Assembly (NCBI GenBank): GCA_965199005.1 | Contig: CBDAQK010000001.1 | Span: 248,001 to 312,000 of the forward strand | DNA: 64,000 nucleotides | Reading direction: 5' to 3' | Source: LMUY01 sp965199005 | GTDB lineage: Bacteria > Pseudomonadota > Alphaproteobacteria > Acetobacterales > Acetobacteraceae | In this document: positions 59,720 to 64,000 of the stretch, one piece after another | How positions within the stretch are numbered: the first letter of the stretch is position 1 | Layout of the letters: each line of letters starts with the position of its first letter | Notes under the pieces: generated by a model | Told to the model about the DNA's origin: nothing | What the model saw: the letters and a program-made list of their open reading frames with translations, nothing else | Databases searched by the model: none | Program-made: the position numbers and the translations under genes

Positions 59720-60028
59720 CTAGACCTGCACGGGCGCATCGTGATGCGCCTCGGCCACAGCCGCGACATCGGCCGGCACGTCGCCAACGATCTCGCCGTT
59801 GCGTTCCAGCAGCATCCACGTCTTGCGCTTGCTGATCGGGGGGCACTCGATGATGCGCACGGTATCGCCCTCGACGCACTGATTCGTCGCATCATGGGCG
59901 GCGTACTTCTTCGAGCGCCGGATGAACTTCTTGTAAAGCGGGTGCATCACGCGACGGCTGACCAGGACCGTAATGGTCTTGTCCATCTTGTCGCTGGTTA
60001 CCCGCCCGGTTAGGACGCGCCTTGGCAT
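59720..60028 (-). CDS. rpsQ: 30S ribosomal protein S17
   Basis: A 102-residue S17, about 18 residues longer than in E. coli because of an Ala/His-rich C-terminal tail (VPADVAAVAEAHHD). The core RRVLTGRVTSDKMDKTITVLVSRRVMHPLYKKFI is clearly conserved. Confidence 0.97.
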   Translation of the reverse strand: MPRRVLTGRVTSDKMDKTITVLVSRRVMHPLYKKFIRRSKKYAAHDATNQCVEGDTVRIIECPPISKRKTWMLLERNGEIVGDVPADVAAVAEAHHDAPVQV

Positions 60029-60040
60029 CGCCCGCCTCCT

Positions 60041-60247
60041 TTACTTCACAGCGGCGGAGCGTTTCTGCTCGGCCATGATTGTCTTCACGCGCGCGATGTC
60101 GCGGCGCACCTTCTTCACCTGGCCGATGCCCTCATTCTGCCCCGTGGCCCGCTGGAAGCGCAGGTTGAACTGCTCCTTCCGCAGGTCGAGCAGCATCGTG
60201 CCCAACTCATCCGGCGTCTTGACGCGGATATCGGCTGCCTTGGCCAT
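60041..60247 (-). CDS. rpmC: 50S ribosomal protein L29
   Basis: A 68-residue L29. ELGTMLLDLRKEQFNLRFQRATGQNEGIGQVKKVRRDIARVKTI forms the two-helix fold next to the exit tunnel. It follows rplP after 2 nt. Confidence 0.97.
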   Translation of the reverse strand: MAKAADIRVKTPDELGTMLLDLRKEQFNLRFQRATGQNEGIGQVKKVRRDIARVKTIMAEQKRSAAVK

Positions 60248-60249
60248 GC

Positions 60250-60666
60250 TCAGCCCTCCCCAAGCCGGGTGATGAACTTGGTCTTGATCGGCAACTTGGC
60301 CGCACCCAAAGCCAGCGACGCCCGCGCAAGATCGTTGGACACGCCATCGATCTCGAACATGATCCGTCCCGGCTTCACCCGGCAGACCCAGAATTCCGGG
60401 CTACCCTTGCCGGAGCCCATGCGGACTTCGGCCGGCTTCTGCGACACGGGGACATCCGGGAAAATCCGGATCCAAACGCGGCCGGCGCGCTTCATCGACC
60501 GGGTGATCGCACGCCGCGCAGCCTCGATCTGGCGCGCCGTAATCCGCTCAGGCTCCATCGCCTTCAGTCCGAAGGCACCGAAATTGAGCGCCGTGCCGCC
60601 TTTGGCGAGGCCATGGATGCGGCCCTTATGGGCTTTGCGGAACTTGGTCCGCTTAGGGGAAAGCAT
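60250..60666 (-). CDS. rplP: 50S ribosomal protein L16
   Basis: A 138-residue L16. MLSPKRTKFRKAHKGRIHGLAKGGTALNFGAFGLKAMEPERITARQIEAARRAITR is the conserved N-terminal half, with the Arg that can be hydroxylated in some bacteria; RMGSGKGSPEFWV follows. Confidence 0.98.
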   Translation of the reverse strand: MLSPKRTKFRKAHKGRIHGLAKGGTALNFGAFGLKAMEPERITARQIEAARRAITRSMKRAGRVWIRIFPDVPVSQKPAEVRMGSGKGSPEFWVCRVKPGRIMFEIDGVSNDLARASLALGAAKLPIKTKFITRLGEG

Positions 60667-60686
60667 GCTCGTCCGTCCTTAACGTA

Positions 60687-61364
60687 TCAGCGCTGCGGCG
60701 CTTGCTCGGCCGCGCGGCGATCCTGCGCCGAGGGGTCGTGTGCCAGAATCTCGCCCTTGAAGATCCACACCTTCACGCCGCACGTGCCATAGGTCGTCTT
60801 CGCCGTCGCCGTACCGAAGTCGATGTCGGCACGCAGCGTGTGCAACGGCACCCGGCCTTCACGATACCACTCCGTCCGGGCAATCTCCGCGCCGCCCAAC
60901 CGGCCGCCGCAGTTGATCCGGATGCCCTGGGCACCCAGCCGCATCGCCGACTGCACCGCACGCTTCATGGCGCGACGGAACGCGACGCGGCGCTCCAGCT
61001 GCTGAGCGATATTCTCGGCCACCAGCACCGCGTCGATCTCCGGCTTACGGATTTCGACCAGGTTCAGGTTGACCTCAACCTTGGTCATCTTCTGCAGCTC
61101 CTTGCGGAGCGTCTCGATGTCCTGGCCCTTCTTGCCGATGACGACGCCGGGGCGCGCGGCATAGATCGTCACGCGCGGCTTCTTCGCCGGGCGCTCGATC
61201 ACGACCCGGGACACGCCCGCGCCGGAGAGACGCTTGCGAAGATGCGCCCGCAGCTTCAGGTCGTCATGCAGCAGCCGGGCATAGTCGGCGCCGGCATACC
61301 AGCGGCTATCCCACGTGCGGTTGACGCCGAGCCGCAACCCGATCGGATTGACCTTGTGACCCAT
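60687..61364 (-). CDS. rpsC: 30S ribosomal protein S3
   Basis: A 225-residue S3. MGHKVNPIGLRLGVNRTWDSRWYA opens the protein; the KH domain carries the GKKGQDIE loop (PGVVIGKKGQDIETLRKEL). The C-terminal domain contains GAQGIRINCGGRLGGAEIARTEWYREGRVPLHTLRADIDFG. The ATG shares a base with the rplV stop (TAATG); the longer frame to 61433 lies inside rplV. Confidence 0.98.
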   Translation of the reverse strand: MGHKVNPIGLRLGVNRTWDSRWYAGADYARLLHDDLKLRAHLRKRLSGAGVSRVVIERPAKKPRVTIYAARPGVVIGKKGQDIETLRKELQKMTKVEVNLNLVEIRKPEIDAVLVAENIAQQLERRVAFRRAMKRAVQSAMRLGAQGIRINCGGRLGGAEIARTEWYREGRVPLHTLRADIDFGTATAKTTYGTCGVKVWIFKGEILAHDPSAQDRRAAEQAPQR

Positions 61365-61762
61365 TACGCGGCTTCCTTCTCGGCTGCAGGGGTCTGACGC
61401 TCCGCCACCACGATCTTCAAATGCGCGAACCACTTCTCGATGCGCGACGAGCGGCCACGGCCACGGGCCATGAAGCGCTTCATCACCATCGACTTGCCGA
61501 CCTCGGCCCGGGTGACGATCAGCTGATCGACGTCGAGCTGATGGTTGTTCTCCGCGTTGGCAATGGCACTCTCGAGCGTCTTCTTCACCTGCTGGGCAAT
61601 GCGGCGCTTGCTGAAGGTCAGCGTGGCCACGGCCTGCCCGGCCGGCAAATTGCGGATCATGCCCGCAACCAGGTTCAACTTGCGCGGGCTGACGCGGATG
61701 TTGCTCAGGATCGCCTGGGCCTCCGTCTCGGCCAGAGCACGCGGATGCTTGGGCTTGCTCAT
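61364..61762 (-). CDS. rplV: 50S ribosomal protein L22
   Basis: A 132-residue L22, somewhat longer than E. coli L22 (110) at both ends. The tunnel-lining loop lies around VGKSMVMKRFMARGRGRSSRIEK, where insertions or substitutions elsewhere give macrolide resistance. It overlaps rpsS by 4 nt. Confidence 0.97.
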   Translation of the reverse strand: MSKPKHPRALAETEAQAILSNIRVSPRKLNLVAGMIRNLPAGQAVATLTFSKRRIAQQVKKTLESAIANAENNHQLDVDQLIVTRAEVGKSMVMKRFMARGRGRSSRIEKWFAHLKIVVAERQTPAAEKEAA

Positions 61763-62037
61763 CCCCGCTTCGCCTTCTTGTCCGACGAGTGGCTGCTGAA
61801 GGTGCGCGTCGGCGAAAATTCGCCGAATTTGTGGCCCACCATGTTCTCGTTCACCTGCACGGGCAGGAATTTGTGCCCGTTATAAACCCCGAACACGAGA
61901 CCGACGAATTGCGGCAGGATCGTCGAGCGGCGCGACCAGATCTTGATGATCTCGTTGCGGCCCGACGCGCGTGACGCCTCGGCCTTGCCCAGGAGGTACC
62001 CGTCGACGAACGGGCCTTTCCAGACGGAGCGTGCCAT
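61759..62037 (-). CDS. rpsS: 30S ribosomal protein S19
   Basis: A 92-residue S19, exact family size. MARSVWKGPFVDGYLL, then IKIWSRRSTILPQFVGLVFGVYNGHKFLPVQV and MVGHKFGEFSPTR are all conserved. It starts 1 nt after the rplB stop. Confidence 0.98.
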   Translation of the reverse strand: MARSVWKGPFVDGYLLGKAEASRASGRNEIIKIWSRRSTILPQFVGLVFGVYNGHKFLPVQVNENMVGHKFGEFSPTRTFSSHSSDKKAKRG

Positions 62038-62038
62038 A

Positions 62039-62872
62039 TCAGTGCTTCCCCTTCGGACGGCGCCGGATGATCAGCTTATCCGTCCGCTTGTTCTCGCGAG
62101 TCTTGTAGCCCTTGGTCGGCTTGCCCCATGGCGTCACCGGGTGACGGCCGCCCGAGGTGCGGCCCTCGCCGCCGCCATGCGGATGGTCGACCGGGTTCAT
62201 CACCACGCCGCGGTTATGCGGGCGCCGCCCGAGCCAACGGTTGCGGCCGGCCTTGCCCAGCGACTGGTTCTGGTTGTCCGGGTTGGACACCGCACCCACC
62301 GTCGCCATGCATTCCGCGCGGACGACGCGCAGCTCGCCGGAGGTCAGCTTGATTTGCGCGTAACCCGCATCCTTGCCCACCAGTTGGGCGAAGGTTCCGG
62401 CAGCGCGCGCCATCTTGCCGCCGGCACCCTGCTTCATCTCGATATTGTGGATGATCGTCCCGACGGGGATCGCGCCCATCGGCATCGCGTTGCCGGGCTT
62501 GATGTCCACCTTCGGCCCGGCGATCACGGCGTCGCCGATCTTCAACCGCTGCGGCGCCAGGATATAGGCCAGCTCGTTATCCGTGTAGCGGATCAGCGCG
62601 ATGAAGGCGGAGCGGTTCGGGTCGTATTCCAGCCGCTCGACGGTGCCGAGCACGCCAAACTTGCGCCGCTTGAAGTCGACATAGCGGTAGGACTGCTTGT
62701 GCCCACCACCGCGGAAGAAGCTGGTCGTGCGCCCGTGATTGTTGCGGCCGCCCGTCTTGTTCTTGCCCTCGGTCAGCGTCTTGACCGGTTTGCCCTTCCA
62801 CAGCTCGCTGCGGTCGATGAGGACGGTGCCGCGAAGGCTGGCAGTGACCGGATTGTAATTCTTCAATGCCAT
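62039..62872 (-). CDS. rplB: 50S ribosomal protein L2
   Basis: A 277-residue L2, part of the peptidyl-transferase surroundings. MALKNYNPVTASLRGTVLIDRSELW opens it; GRNNHGRTTSFFRGGGHKQSYR and the C-terminal VVMNPVDHPHGGGEGRTSGGRHPVTPWG with the functionally important His are intact. Confidence 0.98.
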   Translation of the reverse strand: MALKNYNPVTASLRGTVLIDRSELWKGKPVKTLTEGKNKTGGRNNHGRTTSFFRGGGHKQSYRYVDFKRRKFGVLGTVERLEYDPNRSAFIALIRYTDNELAYILAPQRLKIGDAVIAGPKVDIKPGNAMPMGAIPVGTIIHNIEMKQGAGGKMARAAGTFAQLVGKDAGYAQIKLTSGELRVVRAECMATVGAVSNPDNQNQSLGKAGRNRWLGRRPHNRGVVMNPVDHPHGGGEGRTSGGRHPVTPWGKPTKGYKTRENKRTDKLIIRRRPKGKH

Positions 62873-62883
62873 CGTCTAGCGCC

Positions 62884-63225
62884 TCACGCGATCCGCGCGG
62901 AGAAGTCGATCGACTGCCCCGGCATCAATTGCACGACCGCCTTCTTGACGTCCGAACGGACGCCAGGGCGGCCCTTGAACCGCTTGGTCTTGCCCTTCTG
63001 GACCAGCGTGTTGACGTTCAGCACCGAGACGCCGAACAGCGATTCGACCGCAGCCTTGATCTCAGGCTTGGTCGCCTCGAGCGCCACCCGGAACACGACC
63101 TGGTTCTTGTCACCCAGCAGCGTGGCCTTCTCGGTGATCACCGGCGCCCGGATGATGTTGAACATCGTCTCTTTCGACATGGTGGCCGCTTTCTTGCGGG
63201 CAACCATGACCTGCGCCGCGCTCAT
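62884..63225 (-). CDS. rplW: 50S ribosomal protein L23
   Basis: A 113-residue L23, the docking site for SRP and trigger factor. The core starts MSKETMFNIIRAPVITEKATLLGDKNQVVFRV at residue 16; the 15-residue N-terminal extension results from using the ATG at 63225 that overlaps the rplD stop. Met16 (63180) is an alternative start closer to the family length. Confidence 0.95.
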   Translation of the reverse strand: MSAAQVMVARKKAATMSKETMFNIIRAPVITEKATLLGDKNQVVFRVALEATKPEIKAAVESLFGVSVLNVNTLVQKGKTKRFKGRPGVRSDVKKAVVQLMPGQSIDFSARIA

Positions 63226-63872
63226 GCTGCGGTCTCCTCGACGGGTGCCCTCGTGGCGGAGAGTCGCTCGGTCAGCGCCGCAACCCCCGCCGTGGTGATC
63301 GCCAGCATGTCGTGCCCAAGGATGTCATAGACATTGGCCCCGGCGGTCGGCAGCACGTCCACCCGGTACAGATTGGCAGCCGCACGCAGGAACAGCTCGT
63401 CAACCGCGGCGTCCACCACCAGCACGGAGGTCCAGCCGAGCACGCCGAGCTTGGCCTTCAACGACTTCGTCTTGCCGTCGCCATGGGTCGCTGCATCCAG
63501 CACGATCAGTTTGCCCTCGGCCTGTTTTTGCGACAGCGCACTGATCAGGCCCAGGCGACGCACCTTCTTCGGCAAATCGTAGCCATGGTCGCGGACCACC
63601 GGGCCATGCACACGGCCGCCCGTGCGGAATTGCGGCGCGCGCAGGCTGCCCTGGCGCGCATTGCCGGTGCCCTTCTGCTTGTATGGCTTCTTGGTCGTGC
63701 CAGAAACCTCGCCCATGCCCTTCGTCTTGTGGTTGCCCGACCGGCGCTTGGCCAATTGCCAATGAACGACGCGCGCCATGATGTCGGCCCGCGGCGTCTG
63801 CGCGAAAATCGCGTCCGGCAACTCATGCTGGCCGGCACTCCCGCCGTCCAGCGTCTTTACGTCAACTTGCAT
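63222..63872 (-). CDS. rplD: 50S ribosomal protein L4
   Basis: A 216-residue L4. The extended tunnel loop is KGMGEVSGTTKKPYKQKGTGNARQGSLRAPQFRTGGRVHGPVVRDH, highly conserved, and GHDMLAITTAGVAALTERL closes the globular domain. In E. coli L4 represses the S10 operon. The ATG at 63872 lies within the end of rplC (11-nt overlap). Confidence 0.97.
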   Translation of the reverse strand: MQVDVKTLDGGSAGQHELPDAIFAQTPRADIMARVVHWQLAKRRSGNHKTKGMGEVSGTTKKPYKQKGTGNARQGSLRAPQFRTGGRVHGPVVRDHGYDLPKKVRRLGLISALSQKQAEGKLIVLDAATHGDGKTKSLKAKLGVLGWTSVLVVDAAVDELFLRAAANLYRVDVLPTAGANVYDILGHDMLAITTAGVAALTERLSATRAPVEETAA

Positions 63873-64000
63873 CGGTCGTCTCCGCAGGCGCCGGCCCGGA
63901 AGCGGCAGCCGTTTGCAGCAGGCCCGCCGGGAACGGCGCATCCGGGTGCCGGGCCTTCTTGATGGCGTCACGCACCGTCACGAACTCGCCCTTGCTCCCA
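63862..64000 (-). CDS. rplC: 50S ribosomal protein L3, C-terminal part (cut by the window edge)
   Basis: The minus strand is open from the window end to a TGA at 63864-63862 and encodes about 45 residues. GSKGEFVTVRDAIKKARHPDAPFP matches the C-terminal end of alphaproteobacterial L3, where the gene order rplC-rplD is fixed. An Ala/Pro/Thr-rich tail follows. The rest of the gene, and presumably rpsJ and tuf, lie outside the window. Confidence 0.85.
   Translation of the reverse strand, partial: GSKGEFVTVRDAIKKARHPDAPFPAGLLQTAAASGPAPAETTDAS

Overview
The window looks like chromosome of a GC-rich alphaproteobacterium. The most likely family is Acetobacteraceae (Rhodospirillales), but this is inference from gene content: an mdh-sucCDAB-lpd block, an ATP12-family chaperone, a hopanoid-type RND exporter, and an alpha operon without rpsD. 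There is no sign of plasmid or prophage DNA, no CRISPR array, and I found no rRNA or tRNA gene.

Layout. 1-9.3 kb: accessory genes. These are a PAP2 phosphatase, an M20 amidohydrolase divergent from an orphan peptide-type binding protein, a histone-H1-like protein, a DUF3297 protein, a CaiB/BaiF remnant, a PLP decarboxylase, an FAD oxidoreductase and a CrcB fluoride channel. 9.4-11.8 kb: a soluble globin-coupled chemoreceptor, a 2OG-Fe(II) oxygenase and two very small proteins. 11.9-22.0 kb: zapE, then the TCA-cycle block mdh-sucC-sucD-sucA-sucB-lpd on the plus strand. 22.1-23.7 kb: a quinone-reductase-type flavoprotein divergent from a LysR regulator. 23.7-28.9 kb: the C-P lyase core phnGHIJKL with divergent phnF. 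28.9-30.7 kb: a PaaG-like hydratase/isomerase and an alpha/beta hydrolase. 30.6-35.0 kb: a tightly overlapping five-gene polyketide operon (ACP, FabF-like ketosynthase, type III PKS, methyltransferase, FAD reductase). 35.1-36.4 kb: a CsbD-like protein and a polyphosphate-glucokinase-like ROK kinase. 36.4-41.1 kb: a branched-chain amino-acid-type ABC transporter with a fused LivM-LivG subunit. 41.2-44.8 kb: HpnN and a Bax-inhibitor-1 family protein ending in a clear terminator. 44.8-50.8 kb (minus strand): acylphosphatase, ATP12 chaperone, AsmA-like protein, pseudouridine synthase, RarA and a secreted protein, read from rplQ downward. 50.8-64.0 kb (minus strand): the S10-spc-alpha ribosomal cluster from the C-terminus of rplC to rplQ, including secY, adk and rpoA.

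How the genes work together. The suc/mdh/lpd block encodes a complete 2-oxoglutarate-to-succinate segment plus malate oxidation. The phn genes encode phosphonate C-P bond cleavage under PhnF control, but phnM is not in the window. The PKS operon has its own carrier protein and chain-extending ketosynthase, which suggests a dedicated starter acyl chain for the type III PKS; its product cannot be named from sequence.

Best candidates for something new are the PKS operon, the chemoreceptor globin with Tyr where the proximal His should be, a 59-nt stem-loop before the ROK kinase, and an 80-bp TA-flanked inverted-repeat element. I do not see a clearly undescribed multi-gene defence or mobile system.
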